Shown here: positions 1 to 9,489 of the stretch, one piece after another | Layout of the letters: each line of letters opens with the position of its first letter | How positions within the stretch are numbered: the first letter of the stretch is position 1 | Virus record (IMG/VR): IMGVR_UViG_3300025133_000621 | Span: 1 to 22,922 of that record | Strand: one strand, 5' to 3' | DNA from: a virus | Length of the DNA: 22,922 bases | Program-made: the position numbers and the translations under genes | Notes under the pieces: generated by a model | What the model was told of the DNA's origin: nothing | The model's database searches: none | Seen by the model: the letters and a program-made list of their open reading frames with translations, nothing else

Positions 1-1
1 T

Positions 2-1789
2 AAAGTAGAAGCCCAACTAGATAATGAAGCTCCCGAAGTAATCGCAGCAGTAGCAGCGTTACCTCAAGAAGCTTTAGTATCCTCTCAAATGGAAACACTA
101 TTAGCAGGTATGGAGTCGGGTACTGTCCCTACGTGGGCAAAACCCGCTTATGATGTTGTTAATCAAAATATGGCACAACGAGGAATAGATGCTTCTACAG
201 TAGGAAGAGATGCTTTATTTAATGCTATTATACAAAGTGCTATTCCTTTGGCTCAAAGCAATGCACAGGCATTACAAACTAGAGCAGCACAAAATCTTTC
301 TAATGAACAACAAGCAAATTTACAACAAGCTCAATTAGATTCTACTAGGCGAATGAACAACTTAGCAAATCGTCAGACAGCAGAGTCACAGTCAGCGCAG
401 TTTGCACAGAATTTAAATGTTCTTCAGAGTCAGTTTAATCAAGAAAGAGATACTTTATCTGCTCAACAACAACAACAAGTTAGACTACAGAATCTTCAGA
501 ACCAACAAAGGACTGCTGAACTTAATGCTCAAAATTTAGCAGCATCTAAATCTCAAAACTTAGGTAATGAGCAACAGATAGAGTTAGCTAATTTAGAAAT
601 AAAGAACCAAACTGAACAGCAGAACATGACTGCTGAAAATCAAGAGCGTCTTGCTGAGATGCAAGTAGCTGCTGATTTCTTATCTAAGAATGCAGGATTC
701 ACTCAGCAAATGCAACTTGCTAATCTTAGTAATGATCAACAAATGAGATTAGCTAATTTAACTGCAATGAACCAAGCCGATGCAGAATCTTTATCTAATG
801 AACAACAGACAGAACTAGCAAATTTAAATGTTACAATGCGAACTAATCTGGCTCAAGGACGTATAGCTGAAAGCATGGGTGTAGCTTTATTAAGTGCTGA
901 TCAACAAAGAGCAGTTGAAAATGCTACAATGAATGCTCGTATGGACTTAACTAAATTTAATGATGCTCAACAAGTAGAACTAGCTAATAGTAAATTTATG
1001 CAGACTGTTTCTCTCTCAGATTTTAATGCTAGACAACAGGCGGTTATGCAAGATGCTACAGCCCTTGCAAGTTTAGATATGGCTACCGCAGATCAAAACA
1101 CTAAGTTAGCTATTACTCAAGCTCAAAACTTTTTACAAAGAGATATGGCTGATTTAAGTAATGAACAACAAGCTTTAATACTTGATACACAAGTAGAGCA
1201 ACAAAGACTATTATCTGATCAGGCAGCTACTAATGCAGCTAAACAATTTAATGCTACATCAACTAATCAAATAAATCAGTTTGTAACAAACTTAGCAGCA
1301 CAAATAGATCAATTCAATAATACACAAGCAAACGCTATGGAACAGTTTAATAAAACAGAAGAGAATAGGGTTGAGGCTATAAATGCCGCTAACGCCATAG
1401 ACGCAGCTAAATTTAATAATCAATTAAAAACTCAGTTAGAAGAATTTAATGAGCAAATGGATTTACAAAGAGATCAATGGAATGCTGCTAATGCTCAAGC
1501 TGTAGAACAATCTAATGTAACATGGCGAAGACAATCTAATACTATAAATACTGCTGCTCAAAATGCAGCCAATCAAGAGAATGCTGCTAAGTCTTTTCAG
1601 ATTTCAGCAGCAGATCAAAACTTTATATGGCAAGCATTAAGAGATGAAGCAGCTTATTTAAGACAAGGCTATGAGAATAATGAGCAACGTAAGACAACTC
1701 TATATGCCACAGCAATTTCTAATGAGATTGATACTGGTGCAATAGGTCTTAAACCTATAGTAGATATTGTAGACGGAATTATAGACTAG
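2..1789 (+). CDS. Hendecad-repeat Q/N-rich coiled-coil virion protein, 5' end outside window
   Basis: The reading frame is open from base 2, and the first in-frame ATG is at 89 without a clear ribosome binding site, so the gene very probably starts upstream. The visible part is extremely rich in Gln, Asn and Ala and almost free of Cys and Pro. From base 296 to 1615 it consists of about 40 blocks of exactly 11 residues. In the first half many blocks begin L-S-N-E-Q-Q, and in the second half they end Q-F-N. This predicts a long, nearly straight alpha-helical coiled coil. The last 50 or so residues leave the pattern and are mixed in composition. It sits at the head of a run of particle genes, and the next gene follows after 9 bases with a good AGGAG site. 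I infer a tail-associated or internal virion protein. A fibre or scaffold is also possible. I do not recognise a named family. Confidence 0.8.
   Translation, partial: KVEAQLDNEAPEVIAAVAALPQEALVSSQMETLLAGMESGTVPTWAKPAYDVVNQNMAQRGIDASTVGRDALFNAIIQSAIPLAQSNAQALQTRAAQNLSNEQQANLQQAQLDSTRRMNNLANRQTAESQSAQFAQNLNVLQSQFNQERDTLSAQQQQQVRLQNLQNQQRTAELNAQNLAASKSQNLGNEQQIELANLEIKNQTEQQNMTAENQERLAEMQVAADFLSKNAGFTQQMQLANLSNDQQMRLANLTAMNQADAESLSNEQQTELANLNVTMRTNLAQGRIAESMGVALLSADQQRAVENATMNARMDLTKFNDAQQVELANSKFMQTVSLSDFNARQQAVMQDATALASLDMATADQNTKLAITQAQNFLQRDMADLSNEQQALILDTQVEQQRLLSDQAATNAAKQFNATSTNQINQFVTNLAAQIDQFNNTQANAMEQFNKTEENRVEAINAANAIDAAKFNNQLKTQLEEFNEQMDLQRDQWNAANAQAVEQSNVTWRRQSNTINTAAQNAANQENAAKSFQISAADQNFIWQALRDEAAYLRQGYENNEQRKTTLYATAISNEIDTGAIGLKPIVDIVDGIID
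296..1615 (+). repeat. Array of about 40 in-frame 33-bp (11-residue) repeat units
   Basis: Eight occurrences of the L-S-N-E-Q-Q-like block start (its Leu or Phe codon) lie at 296, 560, 725, 791, 890, 956, 1022 and 1154. Every spacing between them (264, 165, 66, 99, 66, 66, 132) is a multiple of 33. After 1154 the register continues through aromatic or hydrophobic residues in the Q-F-N signature, spaced 11 residues apart, to about 1615. The DNA copies are diverged, so this is a protein-level repeat rather than a recent DNA tandem duplication. Confidence 0.9.
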
Positions 1790-1798
1790 GAGAAAACA

Positions 1799-3040
1799 AT
1801 GGGATTTTTTAGTAAAATATTCAGGGGTGTTAAAAAAGTTTTTAAAAAGATTGGTAAAGGTATCAAAGGTGTTTTTAAAGGCATTGGAAAATTTATGAAT
1901 AAAATTGGCATAGTAGGCCAGATAGCTCTTATGTTTTTACCTTTAGGCCCATTACTCGGAGGAATGATGCAGGGGTTTGGGGGTATGGCTTCTACAGTTT
2001 TAGGTAAGATGGGTACTATAGGAGCAAATATACTTAAAGGAGCAAAGTTTGTTATAGGTAAAGCTAGTGCTTTTGCGGGTGGAGTAAGAAATACTTTTAG
2101 AACTGTTACTCAAGGTGTTAAAACTTTTGCAAGCGAGTTTACTAAAACGGCTCTAAACAAAATAGGTTTTAATCCTACTAAGTTTGGTTGGAAAGCAGGT
2201 GGTAGTTTTGATCAGTGGGTTACATCGGGTAAAGGACAAAGCTTTGGAGATGCTTGGAGTAAAGTAACTACAAACATTACTGACAATGCTAGTAAGATTC
2301 TTGATCCATTTAAGAAAAATATAGTAGCAGACTCCGGTGCTACTTTAGAAAGTATATCTGATAGTACTTTTAAACCAATAGATGAAATAAAAGAATTAAA
2401 TCCTCAAATACAAAATTGGGATGACATTAGTGGTAAGGCTATAAACTTAGACCCTGATAATGTTTCTCAAGTGTTTGGTGCAGGGCCATTACAATCAACA
2501 GCAGATACAGCGATGGCCGCTCAACAAGCTCAACCTTCTTTATTAGATAAGTTAGAATTAAAAGAAACTCCTACAGGTAGTTTAACTTATGATCCACAAC
2601 TTAAAGATATGGGCTTTACTCCTGATTTAACAACAACTCTCACACCTACAGGAACTAAACCTTCTTATTTAGATAGTCTTACTGATATAAAAACTCAAAC
2701 ATTACAAGATCAAAATTTTAGAATGAAGGGAGTTACAGACACAGGCGGAGGTAGCTTATTAGGTATGCCGAGTACTGGAGATGTATTAGGAACAATGGGC
2801 AGCGAAGTACTTAGACAAGGTGTTGCACAGGTAATGACTCCAGAATCAGAGTATTCTTCTCAAGGGTATATGGTGGACGCAGGATACCCTCAAGTATATG
2901 GCGCTCCTCAACAAGAAGACTTTATACAAGCAGCGCCTTATAGTAATATGGGCTATCGTGATCCAACGGGTTCTTATGGTTATGGAGTAGGTGATACCAA
3001 TATTTATTATAATCATATGACTAGACTAGGTTTAACATAA
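1799..3040 (+). CDS. Basic amphipathic virion-type protein, possible membrane-active ejection protein
   Basis: This protein has 413 residues. The start ATG follows AGGAG with six bases between. The first 35 residues are packed with Lys, Gly, Phe and Ile in a helical pattern (FSKIFRGVKKVFKKIGKG is part of it), followed by a hydrophobic stretch around residues 38-62 rich in Gly, Met and Leu that could enter a membrane. The rest is Gly/Ser/Thr-rich and low in complexity, with a Tyr/Gly/Pro-rich tail over the last 60 residues. Position between the coiled-coil gene and the large proteins suggests a particle component. A lytic-peptide-like N-terminus would suit a protein that helps DNA cross the envelope. 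No named family is recognised; the role is inference. Confidence 0.75.
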   Translation: MGFFSKIFRGVKKVFKKIGKGIKGVFKGIGKFMNKIGIVGQIALMFLPLGPLLGGMMQGFGGMASTVLGKMGTIGANILKGAKFVIGKASAFAGGVRNTFRTVTQGVKTFASEFTKTALNKIGFNPTKFGWKAGGSFDQWVTSGKGQSFGDAWSKVTTNITDNASKILDPFKKNIVADSGATLESISDSTFKPIDEIKELNPQIQNWDDISGKAINLDPDNVSQVFGAGPLQSTADTAMAAQQAQPSLLDKLELKETPTGSLTYDPQLKDMGFTPDLTTTLTPTGTKPSYLDSLTDIKTQTLQDQNFRMKGVTDTGGGSLLGMPSTGDVLGTMGSEVLRQGVAQVMTPESEYSSQGYMVDAGYPQVYGAPQQEDFIQAAPYSNMGYRDPTGSYGYGVGDTNIYYNHMTRLGLT

Positions 3041-3050
3041 GGAGCTAATA

Positions 3051-3635
3051 ATGGCACTAGATACAATAGATAATCCTGTAGCTTCTGCAATTACACTAAA
3101 TAGACCGATACCCGGACAGGGGCTTACTACTGACCCTGAGAATCCTATGCCGTGGGAAAAGCCACCAGAGATTACAGAATTAGAGGAAGGTCTTCAATAT
3201 GTTTTTGGTCGTTTGATAGAACCTAAAATTTATATTTCTATTATGGATGTCATAGATGATGGTACTCCTTTGATGGACGTTGTTCAAGGAATATTGTTTA
3301 AAGGTTTTACAGAAGGTAAATGGAATCCAGACTTAATGATGCTTCTCGCAGAACCTACTGCCTATATGTTAATGGCATTAGCTGAAAGAGCTAATATAGA
3401 TTTCAAAATCTATAGAGGCGAAGAAGAAGATGATAACGAAGAAGAAACTTTATTTAATGTTGAAGTTAGTAAAGAAAAATTAAAAAAGTTAAAAGAGTTT
3501 GATACTTCCAAAACAATTCCAAAGGGTATGATCCCTAAAGAAATAGAAGAACAGATTGAAGAACTTCCTGCTTCTGGTTTGTTAGCTAAACCTGAAGAAG
3601 AAGAACCTGCAGATAGCTTACTAGGAAGGGTGTAG
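3051..3635 (+). CDS. Acidic protein of unknown function in virion module
   Basis: This protein has 194 residues, with AAGGAGC 7 bases before the ATG. The N-terminus is rich in Pro and Asn. The middle (about residues 45-115) looks globular with a hydrophobic stretch. The C-terminal 80 residues are dominated by Glu and Lys and include poly-Glu runs. There are no cysteines and no signal peptide. It is co-directional with the flanking virion-type genes, 10 bases after the previous stop and 2 bases before the next start, so it is probably translated as part of the same late operon. It could be a small structural or assembly protein. I do not recognise its family. Confidence 0.75.
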   Translation: MALDTIDNPVASAITLNRPIPGQGLTTDPENPMPWEKPPEITELEEGLQYVFGRLIEPKIYISIMDVIDDGTPLMDVVQGILFKGFTEGKWNPDLMMLLAEPTAYMLMALAERANIDFKIYRGEEEDDNEEETLFNVEVSKEKLKKLKEFDTSKTIPKGMIPKEIEEQIEELPASGLLAKPEEEEPADSLLGRV

Positions 3636-3637
3636 AC

Positions 3638-5626
3638 ATGAGCATTGATGATTTAGGAAGACAGTTAGTTAAAGAAGGTAGGGACAGGCGTGATAAAGTT
3701 CGCAAGAGACAAGAGCGATATGAGCGTAGGGCTGCTCTTGCTCAAATTGCACTTCCGATAGGTGCTAAGATTATTGAAGAGGGGTTAATCCAAAAGTCTC
3801 AAGATTTTTTTAATTCAGAACAAGTTTTAAATTTAACTAGAGAATTTAATAAAGCTACTACTAAAGGTTCAATGTTTATAAATAACGAACAACAAATACA
3901 AAGTGCAGCAGGTGGTAATGCTGAAGCTTGGTTTGAAGATCAAAATTTTGAAGCAGCTAAAACTCAGCTAATGGACACGCTTACAGAAGAACAAATAGGT
4001 GGGCCTCAACAATTAAATATGAGGGAAATAGATATAAGAGCAAGAGCTATTGCTAGAGACATGGCAGTCAACCAAGCAAAAGAACACAGAGAAGGTCTTG
4101 CGGTTGCTCTTAATTTAGGAACTAAAGAAGAATTTGATTCTGAACTTGCTAGAAAATTAAAACCTACTACACCTACAACTATTGTGGGGGCGGTAGGAAG
4201 ATGGGCTAGTACTAAGCTTGGTGGTCAATCTACCGCAGAAAGACAGGCAGATGCCATTAATGATTTTAAGCGTGGTTATCAGTTTACTTCTACACAGCAA
4301 ATGGATGCGGCTGTAAAAGAGTTTCAAACAACAAATAACTGGCGTTCTGCTTTTATTAAAGCCGCTAATACTGCTGAAGGTTCTGAAGGACAGGGTTATT
4401 GGGCTGACAAAATTAAAGAATTTAGAGGAATGAAACCCTACGAAAGGGCTCTAGAAACTAATTTGAATGTAGTTACTAGACCTGATGGGACAAAAGTTCT
4501 TGAGGGATGGACACAAAGAAGGAACGTAGATGGTTCGATAATACCAGATTCTATAACTCCTATTGACCAGAAAATAGTAGGTATTGATCCTGAAGCGGCT
4601 AGGCTATATGATATGAATTTTAAGGAAGCCTTAAAAAGGATGTTTGATCCTTTGAAAGCTTCAGAAAAATATTTAACTCAAGAGGGTGTCGATGCCTATG
4701 AAGCTGTTTTAAATTCAAAAACAGATGCTGATAATAATATCTATAGTCGTTGGGATTTTAATGGTGCAGAAGAACATCAAGTATTGTTTCAAACTTTCAG
4801 AGACTTTATTAGTGACCCTGCAAATGAAAAATATATAATACCACAATATACACAAGCTCAAATACTAAAACAACGAGAACTTCTTGCTTCTGAATGGTTT
4901 GGAGATATATTAGCTGAAGTAGATGCAACTAAAGCTAGAGAAATACGCTCTACGTTTAATGAAGAATTTGAAGGTTATCAAAAATATTATTCGGAAGAGT
5001 CAAGGGGTAGAGAGAGTACTCCACCTACGTTATCTCCTGAATTTGTTACAGCTTATGGTGATGGAGATGAGACTCTGGCTAGACAAAAACTTAGAGAAGC
5101 TGTAATTGCTTGGAACACTAGAGAGTGGGTGGAGGATGAAATTTTTAATGGTACTGATGAGGAGATAAATAGTGCGATAGGGATTAACTCTTCAGAAGAA
5201 ACAAATGAAGACGAAGATACTGGCGAAAATCAGACTAGTGTTATACCAGAGAACAGGAGGTCTTCATTAGAAGATTTGGTTGTTCAACCGTGGGAAGTAC
5301 AAGTAGCAAACGCTGAACTGGATTGGCCTGATGAGTATAAAAAACTTCAGGAGATGTTAGCAAGGGCAGGTGATATATCAAATAGAAGAGAGCGACAAAG
5401 TCAGGAACTTAGAATACAAAATAAAATAGATAATTTTGTATCAGATAGAGAAGCAGAAATAGCAAGACTATCTAGGGTAGATATAAATCAAAGAGGACGT
5501 AGAATAGTTGGCCCTAGTGCAGAAGATCTAGAACAAATAGCAAAGCTTGAGGAAGAGATAGCACAATTTATAGCTATGCAAGATTCGAGTGGCTCTACTA
5601 TTCTTTCCGCAGGAGGAGATGATTAA
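3638..5626 (+). CDS. Large virion-type protein, probable internal (ejection) protein
   Basis: This protein has 662 residues, with a GGAAGG site before the ATG. The N-terminal 35 residues are strongly charged (Arg, Lys, Glu) and likely helical. The rest is a highly charged, helix-rich protein without cysteines, signal peptide or recognisable catalytic motif. Charged coiled-coil sequence returns in the last 80 residues. Its stop codon overlaps the start of the next gene as TAATG, which couples translation of the two. In T7-like phages the genes for internal core proteins lie together after the tail genes and are long and poorly conserved. Size, composition and order here match that pattern, so I infer an internal virion protein. 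The evidence is contextual only. Confidence 0.75.
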   Translation: MSIDDLGRQLVKEGRDRRDKVRKRQERYERRAALAQIALPIGAKIIEEGLIQKSQDFFNSEQVLNLTREFNKATTKGSMFINNEQQIQSAAGGNAEAWFEDQNFEAAKTQLMDTLTEEQIGGPQQLNMREIDIRARAIARDMAVNQAKEHREGLAVALNLGTKEEFDSELARKLKPTTPTTIVGAVGRWASTKLGGQSTAERQADAINDFKRGYQFTSTQQMDAAVKEFQTTNNWRSAFIKAANTAEGSEGQGYWADKIKEFRGMKPYERALETNLNVVTRPDGTKVLEGWTQRRNVDGSIIPDSITPIDQKIVGIDPEAARLYDMNFKEALKRMFDPLKASEKYLTQEGVDAYEAVLNSKTDADNNIYSRWDFNGAEEHQVLFQTFRDFISDPANEKYIIPQYTQAQILKQRELLASEWFGDILAEVDATKAREIRSTFNEEFEGYQKYYSEESRGRESTPPTLSPEFVTAYGDGDETLARQKLREAVIAWNTREWVEDEIFNGTDEEINSAIGINSSEETNEDEDTGENQTSVIPENRRSSLEDLVVQPWEVQVANAELDWPDEYKKLQEMLARAGDISNRRERQSQELRIQNKIDNFVSDREAEIARLSRVDINQRGRRIVGPSAEDLEQIAKLEEEIAQFIAMQDSSGSTILSAGGDD

Positions 5627-8600
5627 TGCCTTTTCCTCAAATGCCAACTAGGACAGTTACGTTTGAAAATGGAGAAACGTATGATAATGTGCCTAACGAT
5701 ATAAAAACTTTTGAAGATTATCAAGCTTATAAAGAATCAGAAATAAGAAAAAGACATTTTGATGATCCTACTAGATTATCTCCTCAAGATGTGGATAATC
5801 CTTTTCATCGTGATTTAAAAAGATTTTATAAAAGTACTATAGGTCAACCTTTAGATTTTGTAAGAGCAGCAGTTACTAAAGGTGATGCTACTATTGGTGA
5901 AAGGATGGAAGAGATTAGAGAAACCAGAGCTACAGAGCTTTCTGAAATGGAAAGAAAGGGTGAGTTTTCTTATAGAAGTTTATTGTATGCTGACCAAGAG
6001 GAACAAGATATAATTGTAGATGAAGATGGTTATGCTACTCTTCCTGAAACTTTAGCGGGTACTGGTCTACACATAGGTAGTTATTTTGCAGGAGGCTATG
6101 GAGTTGCTAGGGGGCTTTCAAGGCTTGCGCTTAAAGCTCCGAAAGCCTTTAAAAAATTAACAGGAAAGTATGGTAGAACCTCTTCATTTTTAAAAGGAAC
6201 TAGCACAGGTATTTTAACTGACCAGTGGATTACTAATCCTAATGAAGGTAATCTTGTCTCTATCTTTGCAAAAGACACGGGAGTTAGTGATGAAGAATTA
6301 AGCATACTAGGTGAGTATGTTCAAAGTGTAACTCCTCTTGAAGAAGATTCTGCTTTAGAAAAACGATTTAAAAATATTGCGGGTAATCTTCCTTTTGATT
6401 TTATTATTGGTTTAGGAGGAATGACAAAATACGCCTATGCTAAAAGTAAGGGTAAGCTTCCTAGTCAATTAACTACTGATGATAAGGCAGATATGGTTAA
6501 GCGGGGTTTAGACGATACTCGCAATGAAGTTGTTCCCCCATCTACTGTATCTAAATTAACAAGCGGGGCTGAAGTTCAAGATATTGATGAGTTTAATCAA
6601 GTAATAAAACAAGAAGAAGGGTTTTTGGGGTGGAGAAAATTAAAACAAAGGTATTTTACTACGAGAGGTTACAATACTGTTAAAGGTCAAGACGCTTTTG
6701 AAGATAGTATGAATGCTATGCGAAAGACTAACAATCAAGGAGAGCATACATCTTTAAGATTAAAAAATTCTATTGATTCGATTGTTAAAAATACTGGCGA
6801 TGACGAAATGGCTAAACGAGCGATGGCTTTCTTAACTGATTCAAGAACTATAGTAGTAAGAGACAAGAAATCTTTTTCAAAAAATTTCTTAAAGGAAGGA
6901 AAAAGGGCAGGAAAGTCTAAAGCTTTTATGGAGAGGATGGGTGAAAGACAACAAAGGGCTACAAGACTTAAAGAACTTTTAATGTCTGATACTATCTCAC
7001 ACGAAAAGAAAATTTCTTTAATAACTAAAAAATATAATTTAAGTAAAGAAGTAGCTGAGAATGCTTTAGAAGCTAGATTACTAATAGATAATCTTTCTAA
7101 ACAAATTATTCAATCTCCTTCAGTTAAGAAAGAATTAAAAAGAAAACTTACAGCTAACTTAGGTTTTTACATGAATAGAGCATACAAGCTTTTTGAAGAT
7201 GGCAACTATACTCCCGAAGCAGTTGTTAGAGAAAAAGCAAAAAAGCATCTTATTAGAAAATATAAAAAAGAAAAGCAGTATGCTAAGTTTACTCAACAAG
7301 AATTAGAAAATACAGCCGACTCTTATTTATCATCTTTCTTAGCTAGAACAAAGGGAGAGTATAAAACTACTGTAGGAAGACCTCACAAAAGTTTAAAAGA
7401 CCCTATCCTTGAAGCTCGAAAAGATATACAAGAACCTTTGAGAGAAGTTATAGGAGAAATAACAGACCCTTCAGACGCTTTAATATTAACTGTAAATAAA
7501 ATGTCTAAGCTTTATCAACGTGATAAATTTCTAACAGACATGAATAAAATAGGTACAGATCAGGGATTTATTATAAAGGCTAAAGACCCTAGACCATCAA
7601 CCGGAGAGTGGGTAGAAATAAAAGGTGCAAGCAAAGCTTTAGATGGTAAGTTTACTACCCCCTTAATGAAAAAGGTAATAGACGATCAAGAACAATATTT
7701 GTTTAATGAGGGATACTCAAATAATACTATTGTAAAAAACTTCTTATCTATGAAAGGATTTGCAAACAAAGCAGCTACAGTATTTAATCATATCACAGTA
7801 ATAAGAAATTTTTTAGGCGGTGTCCAAGCTAACGTAGCTAATGGCCTTACTCCTTTAAAACTATTTGGACAGGGTAGAGGTACAGAAACTTTTAAAGTTT
7901 TGTTTAATGAAATACGGAAGGGAGGTAATAAAAAATTAGAAAAACTACATGAAGAATTTTTAGAATTAGGTATTATAAATACTAACGTAAAACTTGGAGA
8001 TTTAAGAGCTTTAATAAATGAAGGTGCTAATGCTAGTAGTGTAGATAATTTAGCAGGAAGGATAAAGAATATTCCTTTGGTTGGTAAACCATTGGCGGGT
8101 ACGGGTGATTTTGCAGAAAAACTTTATATGGGGATAGATGATTTTTTTAAAATAAATGCTTTTGAACATGAGCTAAGTGTTTTAAAAAGAGCGCATGAAG
8201 GAAGTGGTATGTCTCTTCCAGATTTAAAAAGAATAGCGGCTGAAAAAGTAAAGAACACTTACTTTAATTATGATAGAGTTTCTAAAGGAGTTAAGGCTAT
8301 GCGTCAATCTCCTTTAGGAAGTTTTGCTTCTTTCCCTGCTGAAGTTATCAGAACAAGCGGCTATATTGTTGGTACAGGATTGCAAGAACTTACCTCTGGT
8401 AATGCAGTCTTAGCAGCTAGAGGAGCAACTAGACTTGCAGGATTTATAGGTAGTGGAACTGCATGGGGGGCTGTATCAGAAATTTCAAAAGCCAAACTTG
8501 GTTGGAGTGAAGAACAACAAGATGCCGCACAAGTGCTTACTGAAACTCCGTGGTCAAAAGATTCTCCTAGAATTTTTCGTACTACTGAAGACGGAAGAAT

Positions 8601-9489
8601 TTTTTCAGCAGACACAAAATATATAGATGCTTATAACACAATTAAACAACCTTTAATGACAGTAATTGCTGACACAGAAAGAGGACGTATCACAGGAGAA
8701 GAAATTCCTGAAGCAATACTTGGGGCAAGTCTTTCTGCTTTTAAAGAACTAGCAAGTCCTTTTGTTTCAGAAGCTATTATGACACGTTCTATAACAGATG
8801 TGTATTATGCTTACAGAAATCCTAATGGAGTAACTCCCGATGGGAAAGACTTGTTTGCCCCTGAACAAAATAATTTAGAAAGAGCAGCTAGTGTAACTGG
8901 TTATCTTTTTAATAATTTAATTCCGGGCGGTGGTGGTGCTATCCAAAGAATAGTAGAGGCAAAGACAGGAGCAATTAATCCTTATACTGGTTTTCCTAAA
9001 AGAGATTTGGATATGGAAATATCGGCTAATTTTACTGGTGTAAGATATAATGAATTTGATCCTAAAGCACAAGTAGAGTTTGCTCTGACTAATTACAATA
9101 GAGAACAAAGAAGATTAAATCCCATCAGAGGAAATTATACTACTACTGTAGAAGACACAGTAAATGATTATGCCTCAAGACAAAGAAAGAGATATGTTCT
9201 TCAACAAGAACTTTTTAGAAAAGTTAAAGCAGCTCAGTATTTTTTAAATAATAGTGATCTGCGAAATTTATTGGAAGAAAGAAATTTTTCTAAGTCCTTT
9301 GCTAGAAATATTTTGGATGGTAATTTTACTGCTGAAACAATTACAGATTCAACAGTAGAAAGTATTAGGAAGAGATCAGTTAGGGAAGAAGGTGTTACTA
9401 CTAGTACTATAAGAAGACTATTGCAACAAAGATATGCTAGTATGAACTACACTAATTTACATATGCCTGAAGAGGATGGGGAAGAGTGA
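5626..9489 (+). CDS. Giant virion protein, probable internal/ejection protein (gp16-like position)
   Basis: This protein has 1287 residues, with AGGAGGAG before an ATG that overlaps the previous stop. The N-terminus contains the short element VTFENGETYDNVP, a pattern often seen at the start of large phage ejected proteins. Hydrophobic, Gly-rich stretches near residues 142-165 and 915-955 could associate with a membrane. The rest is mainly charged helical sequence, with Lys/Arg-rich helices in residues 370-600. I see no lysozyme or transglycosylase motif of the kind found in T7 gp16. The next gene starts with GTG in a GTGA overlap with this stop. The role in forming the DNA-ejection channel is inferred from length, position and neighbours. 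Confidence 0.78.
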   Translation: MPFPQMPTRTVTFENGETYDNVPNDIKTFEDYQAYKESEIRKRHFDDPTRLSPQDVDNPFHRDLKRFYKSTIGQPLDFVRAAVTKGDATIGERMEEIRETRATELSEMERKGEFSYRSLLYADQEEQDIIVDEDGYATLPETLAGTGLHIGSYFAGGYGVARGLSRLALKAPKAFKKLTGKYGRTSSFLKGTSTGILTDQWITNPNEGNLVSIFAKDTGVSDEELSILGEYVQSVTPLEEDSALEKRFKNIAGNLPFDFIIGLGGMTKYAYAKSKGKLPSQLTTDDKADMVKRGLDDTRNEVVPPSTVSKLTSGAEVQDIDEFNQVIKQEEGFLGWRKLKQRYFTTRGYNTVKGQDAFEDSMNAMRKTNNQGEHTSLRLKNSIDSIVKNTGDDEMAKRAMAFLTDSRTIVVRDKKSFSKNFLKEGKRAGKSKAFMERMGERQQRATRLKELLMSDTISHEKKISLITKKYNLSKEVAENALEARLLIDNLSKQIIQSPSVKKELKRKLTANLGFYMNRAYKLFEDGNYTPEAVVREKAKKHLIRKYKKEKQYAKFTQQELENTADSYLSSFLARTKGEYKTTVGRPHKSLKDPILEARKDIQEPLREVIGEITDPSDALILTVNKMSKLYQRDKFLTDMNKIGTDQGFIIKAKDPRPSTGEWVEIKGASKALDGKFTTPLMKKVIDDQEQYLFNEGYSNNTIVKNFLSMKGFANKAATVFNHITVIRNFLGGVQANVANGLTPLKLFGQGRGTETFKVLFNEIRKGGNKKLEKLHEEFLELGIINTNVKLGDLRALINEGANASSVDNLAGRIKNIPLVGKPLAGTGDFAEKLYMGIDDFFKINAFEHELSVLKRAHEGSGMSLPDLKRIAAEKVKNTYFNYDRVSKGVKAMRQSPLGSFASFPAEVIRTSGYIVGTGLQELTSGNAVLAARGATRLAGFIGSGTAWGAVSEISKAKLGWSEEQQDAAQVLTETPWSKDSPRIFRTTEDGRIFSADTKYIDAYNTIKQPLMTVIADTERGRITGEEIPEAILGASLSAFKELASPFVSEAIMTRSITDVYYAYRNPNGVTPDGKDLFAPEQNNLERAASVTGYLFNNLIPGGGGAIQRIVEAKTGAINPYTGFPKRDLDMEISANFTGVRYNEFDPKAQVEFALTNYNREQRRLNPIRGNYTTTVEDTVNDYASRQRKRYVLQQELFRKVKAAQYFLNNSDLRNLLEERNFSKSFARNILDGNFTAETITDSTVESIRKRSVREEGVTTSTIRRLLQQRYASMNYTNLHMPEEDGEE

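Noticed and set aside
296-1615. Possible CRISPR-like or DNA tandem repeat array
   Set aside because: Units are diverged at the DNA level, are in one open reading frame and are conserved only as an 11-residue protein pattern.
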